A stretch of DNA of 64,000 bases, taken from the NCBI RefSeq assembly GCF_900115755.1, contig NZ_FOXQ01000009.1, positions 1-64,000 of the forward strand, read 5' to 3'. This document shows, in pieces, positions 8,320-18,534 of the stretch (positions within the stretch are counted from its first letter, which is position 1; every line of letters begins with the position of its first letter). Below the pieces are notes generated by a model. That model was given only the letters and a program-made list of their open reading frames with translations. It had not been told where the DNA came from and made no database searches. Source of the DNA: Parafilimonas terrae (GTDB lineage Bacteria; Bacteroidota; Bacteroidia; Chitinophagales; Chitinophagaceae). The position numbers and the translations under genes were made by a program.

Positions 8320-8513
8320 GCTGCGAAGATATTATTATTGAATATTGCAAACTTTACATTGATAAGCTCTTTAAGTGAATCATAAAATTGAATGTGGTTT
8401 TTGGTTTGACAGGTTATTGTTATCACAGCGCACAAATAACATCTTTGTACCTGTGATTAATAAAGACATTAAAACAATTAACTTAAGCAGTTTTAAATCT
8501 CTAAAAAAACATC

Positions 8514-8921
8514 ATGGCAAAAAAAATTATTGCAGCAGGCGGATTGGTTTTTAATGATAATAACGAGTTGCTTATGATCTTTCGCCGCGGCAAATGGGAC
8601 CTTCCGAAAGGAAAATTAGATGAAGGCGAAACCATTGAACAATGCGCAGTGCGTGAAGTGCAGGAAGAAACAGGTTTGCAAAGCATAACGCTTGACAGCT
8701 TCTTAGGTACAACACATCATGAATATTTTGAACCCCGCATAAACAGTGATGTATTTAAAGAAACGCACTGGTATAAAATGCATGCGGCGGGCAAACAGGA
8801 ATTAACCCCGCAAACGGAAGAAGATATTGAACAGATTGAATGGGTAAGCGAAAAAGATATTCCCCAAAAACTGGAAAACAGTTATCCAAACATCATAGAT
8901 ATTATTCACAGCATTCAATAG
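8514..8921 (+). CDS. NUDIX hydrolase
   Basis: A 135-residue NUDIX domain protein. The Nudix box GX5EX7REUXEEXGU is complete at 33-55 (G33, E39, R47, E48, E51, E52, G54). Such enzymes cleave nucleoside diphosphate derivatives (ADP-ribose, Ap4A, oxidised dNTPs) in a Mg-dependent way. The WDLPKGKLDEGE start of the box is common in Ap4A/MutT-like members. It is divergent from pyrE, and the 194-bp gap holds TTTG at about 8404 and CATCTTTG near 8440. The exact substrate cannot be read. Confidence 0.9.
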   Translation: MAKKIIAAGGLVFNDNNELLMIFRRGKWDLPKGKLDEGETIEQCAVREVQEETGLQSITLDSFLGTTHHEYFEPRINSDVFKETHWYKMHAAGKQELTPQTEEDIEQIEWVSEKDIPQKLENSYPNIIDIIHSIQ

Positions 8922-8970
8922 CCGTTAAACATAATTTTCTGCAAAAGCAGCGCTGCCTTACTTTTAGCGT

Positions 8971-10824
8971 ATGAAAATATATCTTACCTGTTTTTTAGCG
9001 CTGCTTATTTGTTTTCAACTGAATGCACAAACATTACCTGTTGCAAGAAATTATGAGGCCGCCTTTAACCGGCAAACACGCTCGGCAGATGGCAGGCCCG
9101 GCAAAAATTACTGGCAAAACACAGCCACTTATAAAATAAGCGTAAATTTTAATCCGGTTACAAGGGTTATTGCGGGCAATGAAGACATTGTATATGTGAA
9201 TAACAGCCCCGATACATTAAGCGAAATAGTTTTTAAACTCTATCCCAATTTTTATAAGAAAGGTTCGCAACGCGATTCACCTGTTGACACCGCAGATTTA
9301 ACGGACGGCGTTCACCTCAGCAATCTTTTAATTAATGGTAAGCCCAAAAATATACGGGAACCCAAAGGCACAAACATGAGCCTGCATGGCATGTTATTAA
9401 TGCCCGGTGAAAAAATGAATTTTCATCTTGACTTTTCTTATGAGCTTAACCGCACTTCACATCAAAGAACAGGGATGGTTGACGATAGTTCGGCATTCAT
9501 CGCTTATTTTTTTCCGCGCATTGCCGTGTATGATGATATTGACGGATGGAACAGGGTTCCCTATACCGGCCACACAGAAATGTATAACGATTTCTGCTCG
9601 TTTGATGTAAACATTACTGTTCCTGAAAATTATATTGTTTGTGCAACCGGCGATCTTTTAAATGCGGGCGAAGTATATGCGCCTGCAATCGCACAGCGCA
9701 TCAGCATAGCAGAAAAAAATGATGGCCTCACTAAAGTGATTGATACAAGCGATTTGGCTGCAGGAAACATTACAGCACAAAACCCGGCCAACACCTGGAA
9801 GTTTAAAGCAGATAATGTAACAGATTTTGTATTTGCCACCAGCAATCATTATATATGGTATGCCAGCAGTTTGGTTGTTGATAAAGCAACCGGCAGAAGA
9901 ACAAGAGTTGATGCGGTTTTCAATCCCAAACACAAAGACTATTTTGATGTGATTGATTATGCAAGAAAAACGGTGCAGGGCATGAGCTATAGTTTTCCTG
10001 CATGGCCTTTTCCTTATGCGCATGAAACTATATTTGATGGCCTTGACCAGATGGAATATCCTATGATGGTTAACGATAACCCGCTGGAAGATAAAGAAGA
10101 GGCAATTGAACTAACCGACCATGAAATTTTTCATACCATGTTTCCATTTTATATGGGCATAAACGAAACAAAATATGCCTGGATGGATGAAGGCTGGGCT
10201 TCTATTGGCGAGTGGATTATTTCGCCAATGATTGATTCTTCCATTATAGATAATTATGGCATGAGCGCTTACAACCACACTGCCAATTATGACTTTGACG
10301 AATCAATTACCACACTAAGCTCACAACAAGATGGTGCAAGCTATTTTTTAAATGCTTATGCCAAACCGGCCATGGGCTACTTATATGTAAAAGATATGCT
10401 GGGCAATGAATTGTTTACAAAAGCGCTGCATTATTATATTCAGCAATGGCATGGCAAACACCCGATACCGCCTGATTTCTTTAATTGCATGAATGCAGGC
10501 AGCGGCAAAAACCTAAACTGGTTTTGGCAAAAATGGTTTTACGACCGCGGTTATCCTGATCTCGCTATCAATAATGTAAAGCAAGGCGGCAATAACATTA
10601 CCGTTACCGTTGTTATGAAAGGAAATAAACCGGTGCCGGTTCACCTTATTATTTATTATAAAGATGGAACCACACAAATGCTGCATCAAAGTATTGCTGT
10701 TTGGGAAAAAAGCAATGAAACTGCACTCAGCTTTTCCACCAGTAAAAAAATAGAAAGGATTGTTTTAGGGGAAGTGCATGATGCGGATACAGATAAAAGC
10801 AATAATGTTTGGGAACCGAAATAA
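8971..10824 (+). CDS. Secreted M1 family metallopeptidase
   Basis: A 617-residue gluzincin aminopeptidase-like protein with signal peptide MKIYLTCFLALLICFQLNAQ. The zinc site is HEIFH (384-388) followed 18 residues later by E407 in WMDEGWAS, the exact HEXXH-X18-E spacing of M1. An N-terminal beta-domain (about 45-260) precedes the catalytic domain and a C-terminal helical/beta region follows. It should trim peptides outside the inner membrane. No type IX secretion tail is evident. The usual GxMEN motif appears as DQMEYPMMV near 363. It stands alone, 49 bases after the NUDIX gene. Confidence 0.87.
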   Translation: MKIYLTCFLALLICFQLNAQTLPVARNYEAAFNRQTRSADGRPGKNYWQNTATYKISVNFNPVTRVIAGNEDIVYVNNSPDTLSEIVFKLYPNFYKKGSQRDSPVDTADLTDGVHLSNLLINGKPKNIREPKGTNMSLHGMLLMPGEKMNFHLDFSYELNRTSHQRTGMVDDSSAFIAYFFPRIAVYDDIDGWNRVPYTGHTEMYNDFCSFDVNITVPENYIVCATGDLLNAGEVYAPAIAQRISIAEKNDGLTKVIDTSDLAAGNITAQNPANTWKFKADNVTDFVFATSNHYIWYASSLVVDKATGRRTRVDAVFNPKHKDYFDVIDYARKTVQGMSYSFPAWPFPYAHETIFDGLDQMEYPMMVNDNPLEDKEEAIELTDHEIFHTMFPFYMGINETKYAWMDEGWASIGEWIISPMIDSSIIDNYGMSAYNHTANYDFDESITTLSSQQDGASYFLNAYAKPAMGYLYVKDMLGNELFTKALHYYIQQWHGKHPIPPDFFNCMNAGSGKNLNWFWQKWFYDRGYPDLAINNVKQGGNNITVTVVMKGNKPVPVHLIIYYKDGTTQMLHQSIAVWEKSNETALSFSTSKKIERIVLGEVHDADTDKSNNVWEPK

Positions 10825-10841
10825 GCTAATCCTCTAAATGA

Positions 10842-10884
10842 ATTGCCACAGATGTAATTTTTTTATCTGTGCATCTGTGGCAAT
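10842..10884. terminator. Hairpin between convergent genes
   Basis: ATTGCCACAGATG (10842-10854) pairs perfectly with CATCTGTGGCAAT (10872-10884) around a T-rich 17-base loop. It lies between the ends of the M1 peptidase and the flippase gene and could stop transcription from both. The CACAGAT word recurs in other gaps here (44480s, 50310s), so it may also belong to a dispersed intergenic repeat. Confidence 0.5.
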
Positions 10885-10898
10885 AACATAACATCCTA

Positions 10899-12416
10899 TC
10901 AGAAATATTTTTTTATCAGCCTGCCTATATATGGAAATTGTTCAAATTCTTTCTTTTCCACCTTCACAATAAATACCATAAAAGCCAATATAAAAAGTAC
11001 AGCCATGGCTAAACTGAATATGATATTATCATAAAAGCCTGTAATTACACTGTGTAAAAAGAAAACCAAAACAGCAATAATTATATAAGCCAGTAATTTC
11101 TTCCAGGCATACGGCACATAATATTCTTTTTGGCCCCATACAAAACTTATTACCATCATGCTTGCATAGCAAAGAAAAGTAGCCCATGCCGATGCCACAT
11201 AACTATACCTGGGAATGAAGAAGTAATTAATAACAATGGTGATGGCAGCGCCTATTAAAGTAATAGCAGCGCCTGCCATGGTTTTATTAGTGAGTTTATA
11301 CCAGATGCTGAGATTATAATAAATACCAAGGCTCATGTTGGCCAGTAAAAGAATGGGGACAACCTTTAACCCGCCCCAATATTTTTCATCAATAAAATAC
11401 CGCCACACCGGCAGGAATAAAGTAACGACAAGGAACATTACAGCAACTGTAATTACAAAAAATTTGGTAACACGGGCATAGGTTTTTTGTGGGTTACTAC
11501 TACTTTCTGCCTGTTTAAAAAAGAAAGGCTCAGCACCCATTCTGAAAGCTTGTATAAATAATGTAATAAGAATAGATAGTTTATAACAGGCGCCGTAAAT
11601 GCCACGTTGTTCATCCGCATAGCCATTGGCGTTGGGCAGCCACCAGCCCAGCATAAGCCTGTCGAAAGTTTCGTTGATGGTGCCACCTAAATTAGCAACA
11701 AGCATGGGCAATGAATAAGCCATCATGCCAAGCCATAAGGCAGTATTAAAGCTCCAGCGTTTTGGCAGCACCCATTTACCCAATAAAAATAAGGTGCATA
11801 AAGAGGCCAATGCATTGGCCAGTAAAACATAAGTTATGGGGTTGACATCAGGCCGGTAAATTATAATCGCCCAACTGTTGGGGTCAGCCTTTGCTTTTGC
11901 CGGACAGTAACTTAAAAAGAAAACTGTAAAACCTATATTGATTAAAATATTGGCAATTTTAATAAGCGCAAATAACCTGGGCCGGCCTTCATACCGCAAT
12001 CTTGCAAACGGAATGGTTGAAAGCGCATCAAGGCCGATAATAATAATGCTTAATTGTACCAGCATCGGAAATTCTGCAAGCGATGTGGTTTTGGCAAGCC
12101 AGCTTTGGTTTAACCACAACAATATTGTTAACACAACAGAAGTGATAAGCAGGCTGATGGTTGATGTGTTATTGACCGATTCATGGTCAACATCTTTGCG
12201 CATAAACCGGAAATAGGTGGTTTCCATGCCGTAAGTAAAAATGGCATTGAATAAAGGAATGGCTGCATACATTGCAGTCATCTGCCCATAATTTGCTGTG
12301 GAAATAAGCGCTGAATAAGTAAGGTACGGCGTTAACAGGTAATTAATAAACCTTGCTGCTATACCACTTATGCCATACCAGAAAGTTTGTCCTGCCAGTT
12401 GTTTAATACTGCTCAA
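10899..12416 (-). CDS. Polysaccharide flippase (MOP/Wzx-like)
   Basis: A 505-residue polytopic membrane protein with about 12-14 hydrophobic segments. It has the polysaccharide-biosynthesis (Wzx/MurJ-like) pattern: N-terminal GQTFWYGISGIAARFINYLLTPY and mid-protein FDRLMLGWWLP followed by YGACYKLSILITLFIQAFRMGAEPFFF. Such proteins move lipid-linked oligosaccharides across the inner membrane. The C terminus is basic and cytosolic. No sugar-transferase cluster surrounds it, so the glycan is unknown; two isolated glycosyltransferases lie elsewhere in the window. Confidence 0.83.
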   Translation of the reverse strand: MSSIKQLAGQTFWYGISGIAARFINYLLTPYLTYSALISTANYGQMTAMYAAIPLFNAIFTYGMETTYFRFMRKDVDHESVNNTSTISLLITSVVLTILLWLNQSWLAKTTSLAEFPMLVQLSIIIIGLDALSTIPFARLRYEGRPRLFALIKIANILINIGFTVFFLSYCPAKAKADPNSWAIIIYRPDVNPITYVLLANALASLCTLFLLGKWVLPKRWSFNTALWLGMMAYSLPMLVANLGGTINETFDRLMLGWWLPNANGYADEQRGIYGACYKLSILITLFIQAFRMGAEPFFFKQAESSSNPQKTYARVTKFFVITVAVMFLVVTLFLPVWRYFIDEKYWGGLKVVPILLLANMSLGIYYNLSIWYKLTNKTMAGAAITLIGAAITIVINYFFIPRYSYVASAWATFLCYASMMVISFVWGQKEYYVPYAWKKLLAYIIIAVLVFFLHSVITGFYDNIIFSLAMAVLFILAFMVFIVKVEKKEFEQFPYIGRLIKKYF

Positions 12417-12617
12417 TCAAAAAAATATTTCCGCAAAAATAATGATTGGGCAATAGCCGCCTGCCCGCCATAAGGATAATAATATTTTAAAGCTCCGGCT
12501 TAAGCTACTATATTATAATTATGCAGGTGAATAAAACTTCAACAAATTTTCTGCTGCATGAATTCACAACTAATTCACTATTGACATTGGTAACATTGCC
12601 GTAACGTTCGCATAACA

Positions 12618-12645
12618 TTGAGGTAATTATAGCGTAACACCTTTG
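12618..12645 (+). promoter_or_regulatory. Candidate promoter of the TonB receptor operon
   Basis: TTG (12618-12620), a 17-base spacer, and CACCTTTG (12638-12645) resemble the Bacteroidota -33/-7 pair with one -7 mismatch. The receptor ATG is 19 bases downstream. Confidence 0.4.
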
Positions 12646-12663
12646 CAGCCATAAATACTAACT

Positions 12664-15480
12664 ATGCAAGGTGGAAATTTGGCAGCAAGAATACTTTCAA
12701 TCATCTTTCTAATATTTATTACCTCGTTATCAGCGCAGGCCCAAACAGGCAAAATAACAGGCCGGGTTGTTGATGAATCAAACCATGCCATCACAGGCGC
12801 CAGCATTAAAGTGGCCGGCAGCACAGCAGGCGCCGTTACTGATGTTGATGGCCATTTTACATTAAACATAAGTGCAAAAGACAGCGTTACTATTGAAGTA
12901 TCTGCAGTTGGCTTCACCGCCAAAACAATAAGCGGCATTATACCTGGATCAACAGAAGATTTAAACATTAACCTCACGGCATCCAGCAATGATTTGCAGG
13001 CGGTAACAGTAAAAACTTCTGCGCGCAGGGAAAGCACCAATGCACTTATCAGTTTTCAGAAAAATACAAATGCGGTTGCCCAGGTAATTTCTGCAGAAGC
13101 CATAAGGCGTTCTCCTGATAAAAATACCGGTGAAGCTTTAAAACGCGTTACCGGCTTATCAATGCAGGAAGGCAAATATATTGTTGTGCGTGGCCTGAGC
13201 GACCGCTATAACCAAGCTATGCTTAATGGTGTTTTATTAAGCAGCACAGAGCCCGACAGGAAAACTTTTTCATTCGACATTTTTCCTTCGTCCATTGTTG
13301 AAAACATCATCGTAAATAAAACTTTCATACCTGAATATTCTGCGGAATGGGCAGGCGGTTTAATACAGGTGAATACAAAAGATATTCCTTCAAGGAATTT
13401 TATGAATGTACAGGTAGGCACCAATTTCAACACCAATACTATTGGCAAAGATTTTTATACATATAAAGGTGGGAAGCTTGACTGGCTTGGCATTGACGAT
13501 GGCGCAAGGGCTTTACCAGGTAATTTCCCTGCCAAAAACCAGTTTTCGGTATTAGGCAACAGTGAAAAAACACAGTTGGGCACGCCGGTAGCTTCAGGCA
13601 GCTGGGCGCCGGAAAAAAAAGGCAGTTTTTTACCAACGCTTGGACAAACTTTCCAGTTTAATTCCGGCTTTGCAGGCAAGGTATTAAATGATAAAGACCT
13701 CGGCGGCGTTATCTCTGTTACCTATAACAGGAGTTTGAGGAATCTTGATTACAACAACAGCTTCTATAATATAGATGGAACGAAAGCAGACCCTTCGTTC
13801 CGGTATCATAACAATCGTTATTCAAACGATGTCTTATGGGGTGCATTAGCCAACTTTTCTTTAAGGCTTAACAGCAATCATAAAATTTCTTTCAGAAATA
13901 TTATTAATACAAATTCTTCTGATTATACAACCTTACGCACAGGTAAAGATTTTGAATCGAATGCACAAACCGGCGAAAACATAAAAGCCTATGAATATGC
14001 TTTCAGGAACAATACTTTTTTCAACACGCAGTTAAATGGCGAGCACAATATTCCATCGCTGAAAAGCAAGTTTAACTGGTTTGGCAGCTTCACCATTCTC
14101 GATCAATATCTTCCCAAACAAAGACGCTTGCAATACAACCAGGCAGCAGGCGATGATACAGCGCCATACCTTGCTTTGTTATCAAACACATTATCACAAA
14201 AAACAGGCAGTGTATTTTATTCAGACCTCAATGATTATATATATAATGCCGGCGGAGATATTACTACCAGCTTTAACCTGTTTGGTCAAAAGCAAACTGT
14301 AAAAGGCGGATATAATTTCCAGGTGAAAGACAGGATTTATGATGCACGTCCTTTCTCAGTAACATTACCTTCTGATAATCCTGAACTAAAAGCGCTTGAC
14401 CCATCGCAGATATTTAACGCTTCAAATTTTGGCGACGGCAGCGGCCAACTTCATTTTGATGAAATACCCGGTGTTTATTACAGGTATATAGCTAACTCCA
14501 TTTTAAATGCAGGTTATATTCAATTTGATAATTCTTTTACTGATTGGCTGCGTATAGTTTGGGGCGCCCGTTATGAATATTTTGACCAGCTGGTAGGCAG
14601 CGTTTATAAATCAGATCCACGCTTTAACTGGCAAAAGAAAGGCGATCTTTTGCCTGCACTAAACATTACGTTCAAATTAAACAACAGGACTAATTTAAGG
14701 ATTGCCGGTTCTCAAACTATTGTAAGGCCGGAATTCAGGGAACTTACCGGAACAGCGTTTTATGATTTTGAAGTAGGCGCCACCATTATAGGCAATCCTA
14801 ATCTTGTAAGAACAAAAGTTACCAATGCCGATATTCGTTATGAAGTATATAGCCGCCCCGGCGAACTCTTTACCATTGGCGCATTCTATAAATATTTCCA
14901 AAGCCCTATAGAGCTTGCATTCAACCAGACAGGCGCCGGCGGTTCAAGCACATTTAATTATCTCGATAACAATAAGTCAAAAGCGCAAACTTTCGGCGGT
15001 GAAATTGAGTTTCGCAAAAAGCTTGATTTCTGGCCTGCTTTCGAGCGCTTTACCGTACAGGGAAATTTTTCTTACATATATAACCGCGTAAAGTTCCAGG
15101 AGCAATCACTTAACAGGCCAATGCAGGGCCAGTCGCCTTATCTTATAAACGCAGCCGTGCAGTACGATGTTCAGGAAATTGGCCTGAGCACAACTATGTT
15201 ATTCAACCAGATTGGGAGGCGCATATTGTATGTGGGCAATGAACAGGTGCCTGCAATATGGGAAGCGCCAAGGCCGTTGCTCGATCTGCAGATTGCCAAA
15301 AAATTAATGCATAACAAGAGTGAACTGAAACTCAACATTGCAAACCTTATAAACAAACGCGCTAATTTCTATCACGATCTCGATGGTAACAAAGTGTATA
15401 ACAAAGGCGTTGATGCGTTAGCTATATCAAGGAATTACGGTACTAACGTAAGCCTGTCTTTTTCATATAACATAAAATAA
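12664..15480 (+). CDS. TonB-dependent outer-membrane receptor
   Basis: A 938-residue receptor. A signal peptide (to about residue 27, ending SAQAQT) is followed by a CarboxypepD-regulatory-like domain (GKITGRVVDESNHAITGASIKV, about 29-110), a plug domain (about 120-235, with VVRGLSDRYNQAMLNGVLL) and a long beta-barrel ending FSYNIK. The Bacteroidota carboxypeptidase-like N domain is usual in nutrient receptors, but no SusD partner follows. Instead a beta-helix lipoprotein starts 24 bases later, presumably as the surface partner. Substrate unknown. No sigma/anti-sigma regulator pair is adjacent. Confidence 0.92.
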   Translation: MQGGNLAARILSIIFLIFITSLSAQAQTGKITGRVVDESNHAITGASIKVAGSTAGAVTDVDGHFTLNISAKDSVTIEVSAVGFTAKTISGIIPGSTEDLNINLTASSNDLQAVTVKTSARRESTNALISFQKNTNAVAQVISAEAIRRSPDKNTGEALKRVTGLSMQEGKYIVVRGLSDRYNQAMLNGVLLSSTEPDRKTFSFDIFPSSIVENIIVNKTFIPEYSAEWAGGLIQVNTKDIPSRNFMNVQVGTNFNTNTIGKDFYTYKGGKLDWLGIDDGARALPGNFPAKNQFSVLGNSEKTQLGTPVASGSWAPEKKGSFLPTLGQTFQFNSGFAGKVLNDKDLGGVISVTYNRSLRNLDYNNSFYNIDGTKADPSFRYHNNRYSNDVLWGALANFSLRLNSNHKISFRNIINTNSSDYTTLRTGKDFESNAQTGENIKAYEYAFRNNTFFNTQLNGEHNIPSLKSKFNWFGSFTILDQYLPKQRRLQYNQAAGDDTAPYLALLSNTLSQKTGSVFYSDLNDYIYNAGGDITTSFNLFGQKQTVKGGYNFQVKDRIYDARPFSVTLPSDNPELKALDPSQIFNASNFGDGSGQLHFDEIPGVYYRYIANSILNAGYIQFDNSFTDWLRIVWGARYEYFDQLVGSVYKSDPRFNWQKKGDLLPALNITFKLNNRTNLRIAGSQTIVRPEFRELTGTAFYDFEVGATIIGNPNLVRTKVTNADIRYEVYSRPGELFTIGAFYKYFQSPIELAFNQTGAGGSSTFNYLDNNKSKAQTFGGEIEFRKKLDFWPAFERFTVQGNFSYIYNRVKFQEQSLNRPMQGQSPYLINAAVQYDVQEIGLSTTMLFNQIGRRILYVGNEQVPAIWEAPRPLLDLQIAKKLMHNKSELKLNIANLINKRANFYHDLDGNKVYNKGVDALAISRNYGTNVSLSFSYNIK

Positions 15481-15504
15481 ATTAAAACTTTAAATCAAAT
15501 ACAA

Positions 15505-16920
15505 ATGAACAAGCTACTTAGCTGTGCAGCATTATTAATCTTATTATTAGGTTCATGCCGCAAAATTCAGGAAGATGTAATTATTCACCAGGGCGGCAGC
15601 GGCAGTGATTCTGCTGAAGAAAATACCGTTCTTGAAGGAAAGATTTCTTCAGACAGGACGTTAAAGGCGAACTATGTATATAAGATCCGCGGATTTGTTT
15701 ACGTAGTGAACGGCGCAAAACTTACCATTGAACCGGGTACTGTTATAAAGGGAGAAAAAGGCAGTTCAACAAGAGGCGCTTTGGTTATCACAAGAGGTTG
15801 CCAGATCATTGCAGACGGCACTGCTGATAAACCCATTATTTTTACTTCAGACCAGGCAAACCCGCAAAGAGGTGATTGGGGCGGCGTTGTAGTGCTTGGA
15901 AACGCAAAAACAAATGCATCTTATAATGGTGTGCAGGGAATAGGTTCTGTGGAAGGTGGCGTAAACACTGCCGAAGGCCTTGGCTTATTTGGCGGCACAA
16001 ACGATGATGACAATTCCGGCATATTGCGTTATGTGCGTATTGAATATGCAGGCTACGCTTATTTGCCTGACAATGAACTCAACGGCTTAACTCTCGCAGG
16101 CGTTGGAAAAAGCACTACGGTTGACTATGTAGAAATATATAAAGCAAACGATGATGCTATTGAATGTTTTGGCGGCAATGTAAACCTTAAACACACTGTA
16201 TTTATTAGCACGCTGGATGATGATTTTGATACAGACAATGGCTGGAGCGGCAACGTGCAGTTTGGTATTGTAATAAGAGATTCTGCCATTGCCGATATTT
16301 CAAAAAGCGAATCTTTTGAAAGCGATAACGATGCCAACGGAAGTTCTTTAACGCCGCAAACATCAGGCACATACAGCAATATTACGGTTATAGGCCCACG
16401 CGCTGCGCTTAATAACGCCGGTAATAGCCTGTTTCTTGCTGCTGCGCAGATAAGAAGAAATTCAAGCATATCAATATTCAACTCCGTTATAATGGGCTTT
16501 CCTACAGGTGTTTTAATTGATGCCAGCAAAGGCACGCCTACTGATAATAACATAACCGCAAATACATTACAAATTCAAAATACTGTTATAGCAGGTTGTA
16601 ATGTTGCTGTTGATTATGCTGCAAGCGCTGCACCTACCGGCTGGGATAAAGATGCTGTGAACAAGTGGTTTTTAACTGGAGATTTCGGCAATTCAATATT
16701 AACCAACAACAGCGATGTGTTATTAACAGCACCGTTCGATTATTCAAATCCTGATATAACGCCAAAGGAAAATTCACCTTTGTTAAGCGGTGCAAGTTTT
16801 TCTTCTTCCAAATTATCAAACAGTTTCTTCAGCAAAGTTAGTTTCAAAGGCGCTGCAGGTGCATCAGGCGACGATGCTAACTGGTGGAAAGGCTGGACAA
16901 TGTTAGACCTCAATTTATAA
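15505..16920 (+). CDS. Beta-helix-like lipoprotein partnered with the TonB receptor
   Basis: A 471-residue lipoprotein. The lipobox LLLGSC places the lipidated Cys at residue 18. The body has repeated short strands typical of a right-handed parallel beta-helix: KLTIEPGTVIKGEKG, GALVITRGCQIIADGTADKPIIFTS, RGDWGGVVVLG, then LRYVRIEYAGYA and VDYVEIYKANDDAIECFGG. GIRYV/VEIY rungs followed by DDA-ECFGG are common in such Bacteroidota proteins. It is the second gene of a two-gene unit with the receptor, ending in a strong terminator. It could bind the ligand at the cell surface as SusD does elsewhere; that is inference. Confidence 0.78.
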   Translation: MNKLLSCAALLILLLGSCRKIQEDVIIHQGGSGSDSAEENTVLEGKISSDRTLKANYVYKIRGFVYVVNGAKLTIEPGTVIKGEKGSSTRGALVITRGCQIIADGTADKPIIFTSDQANPQRGDWGGVVVLGNAKTNASYNGVQGIGSVEGGVNTAEGLGLFGGTNDDDNSGILRYVRIEYAGYAYLPDNELNGLTLAGVGKSTTVDYVEIYKANDDAIECFGGNVNLKHTVFISTLDDDFDTDNGWSGNVQFGIVIRDSAIADISKSESFESDNDANGSSLTPQTSGTYSNITVIGPRAALNNAGNSLFLAAAQIRRNSSISIFNSVIMGFPTGVLIDASKGTPTDNNITANTLQIQNTVIAGCNVAVDYAASAAPTGWDKDAVNKWFLTGDFGNSILTNNSDVLLTAPFDYSNPDITPKENSPLLSGASFSSSKLSNSFFSKVSFKGAAGASGDDANWWKGWTMLDLNL

Positions 16921-17016
16921 TCCTTAATACACGCTTAATGTTCCGTTCACAATTTAGTTACATAAATAAAGCATTTTTGTGATGGGTTCATAGCATTAAG
17001 TTAGAGATTCTATGCA

Positions 17017-17042
17017 GCCTTGCTTTCCAGCAAGGCTTTTTT
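17017..17042 (+). terminator. Rho-independent terminator of the TonB receptor operon
   Basis: Perfect 8-bp stem GCCTTGCT/AGCAAGGC with a TTCC loop followed by six T. It lies about 100 bases after the lipoprotein stop. Confidence 0.9.
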
Positions 17043-17288
17043 ATTGCTTTTATTTTTAGCAGTTTTTAGTTAATAATTTTCTTTCTGCACTCATTAAAAT
17101 AATTGAGCCGCCCATTTCTGAACGGCCCTAAGCATAACCCCCATAAACTGTTTAATGGTATTGCAGGTTCTCTTTGTTAAATTAACCAATGATATTAATC
17201 GCAGGAATTATTAAACAGGTAACACATAATAGTGCCGGTAATGCAAAACATTTATTGCATTTCAATAAAGCACAGCAATTGAGTTTCA
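17043..17288. other. Gap without recognisable features
   Basis: Between the terminator and the end of the reverse-strand dehydrogenase I see no gene, RNA or convincing repeat. The sequence is AT-rich with scattered stops in all frames. Confidence 0.5.
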
Positions 17289-18245
17289 TCAATTTACTAC
17301 ATGCACAGGCTGGCCATTAAAAAAAGCAGAAAGATTGTTTAATGTTATGTTCATCATTCGTGCCCTGGCTTCCTTTGTAGCCCATGCAATGTGCGGCGTG
17401 ATCATACAATTTTTTGCTTTTAGCAAAGGATTGGATAAAGGTGGCGGTTCTGTGGAAAGCACGTCAATGCCCGCGCCTGCTATTACATCATTGTTTAATG
17501 CGTCGGCAAGATATTCGTCAATAACAATCGGGCCGCGGCTCGTGTTCAATAAAAAAGCAGAAGGCTTCATCAATTGTAAACTTTCTTTATTAATAAGGCC
17601 TTTTGTTTCCGGGGTTAAAGGACAATGAATACTTACCACATCGGCCTGTTGCAGCAATTCCTGCACACTCGCCCATTTAAAATTTTTACGATGCTGCTGA
17701 TTGGTTTGCGTTCTGCTGTTAGCAATTATATGCATGCCAAATGCGGATGCTATATCAGCAACTTTCTGCCCAATAGTGCCAAAGCCAATGATGCCCATTG
17801 TTTTGCCGTCAAGTTCCATTAAAGGATAATCCCAAAAACAAAAATCAGGCGATGCAGACCATTTGCCCTGCATAACAGCATCGCTGTGGCGCTGCACATG
17901 ATGCGCTAATTCAAGCAGCAAAGCAAACGTTAACTGCGCCACAGAGGCCGTGCTGTAACCCGGCACATTGCACACAGGAATATTCCTTTCCCGTGCCGCT
18001 GCCACATCAATTATATTATAACCGGTTGCCAGCACACCGATATATTTTAATGAAGTAAGCTGATGAATGGTTTGTGCTGAAAGCGGTACTTTATTGGTAA
18101 GCACAATGTCTGCATCTTTTGCACGTTCAACAATCTGCGAGGGGCCTGTGCGGTCATAAACAATCAATTCACCTAATGCTTTCATTTCTTTCCAGGAAAG
18201 ATCACCTGGATTTAAAGTATGGCCATCTAAAACAACAATTTTCAT
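17289..18245 (-). CDS. D-2-hydroxyacid dehydrogenase
   Basis: A 318-residue NAD(P)-dependent oxidoreductase that interconverts 2-ketoacids and D-2-hydroxyacids. The Rossmann motif is GFGTIG (154-159). The catalytic triad is in NTSRGPIVIDE (Arg), VLSTEPP (Glu) and ITPHIAWAT (His), as in glycerate/hydroxypyruvate and phosphoglycerate dehydrogenases. Length fits glycerate dehydrogenase-like members without an ACT domain. It is a single gene, divergent from the esterase pair, with no serine-cycle or glyoxylate genes nearby, so the substrate is open. Confidence 0.88.
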   Translation of the reverse strand: MKIVVLDGHTLNPGDLSWKEMKALGELIVYDRTGPSQIVERAKDADIVLTNKVPLSAQTIHQLTSLKYIGVLATGYNIIDVAAARERNIPVCNVPGYSTASVAQLTFALLLELAHHVQRHSDAVMQGKWSASPDFCFWDYPLMELDGKTMGIIGFGTIGQKVADIASAFGMHIIANSRTQTNQQHRKNFKWASVQELLQQADVVSIHCPLTPETKGLINKESLQLMKPSAFLLNTSRGPIVIDEYLADALNNDVIAGAGIDVLSTEPPPLSNPLLKAKNCMITPHIAWATKEARARMMNITLNNLSAFFNGQPVHVVN

Positions 18246-18332
18246 CTGTAAAATTTTATCAGTAAAAAGATTTCATTCTTCTTTTAAATGCTTATGCCTT
18301 TGAATTTGTATAAAAAATAATGCAAATATTGA

Positions 18333-18374
18333 AAGCAAATATTTTTGCTTGAAATTCTTCTTTTGTGAAGAATT
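18333..18374. repeat. Two adjacent short hairpins in the divergent intergenic region
   Basis: AAGCAAA/TTTGCTT (18333-18339, 18344-18350) is followed directly by AATTCTTC/GAAGAATT (18353-18360, 18367-18374). Both stems are perfect. The pair lies between the dehydrogenase start and the esterase start, so it could be an operator or an RNA structure in either leader. A direct repeat GCAAATATT also occurs here. Confidence 0.4.
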
Positions 18375-18534
18375 GAATTACAGCAGTATTGCGTACATGC
18401 ATGCTGCCGTAAATAATACATTTATTAAACAAGTTCTGATGCAATATTAAGAGCATCTTCCATAATATATTTTTTCAAATTGTTTTTAATATAGTTTGAC
18501 ATACTTTAATAGACTGATGAAATATCTTAGCCGC

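Noticed and set aside
16125..16553. Reverse-strand frame of 142 codons inside the beta-helix lipoprotein gene
   Set aside because: Shadow of the repetitive coding sequence, with no start signal or homology.
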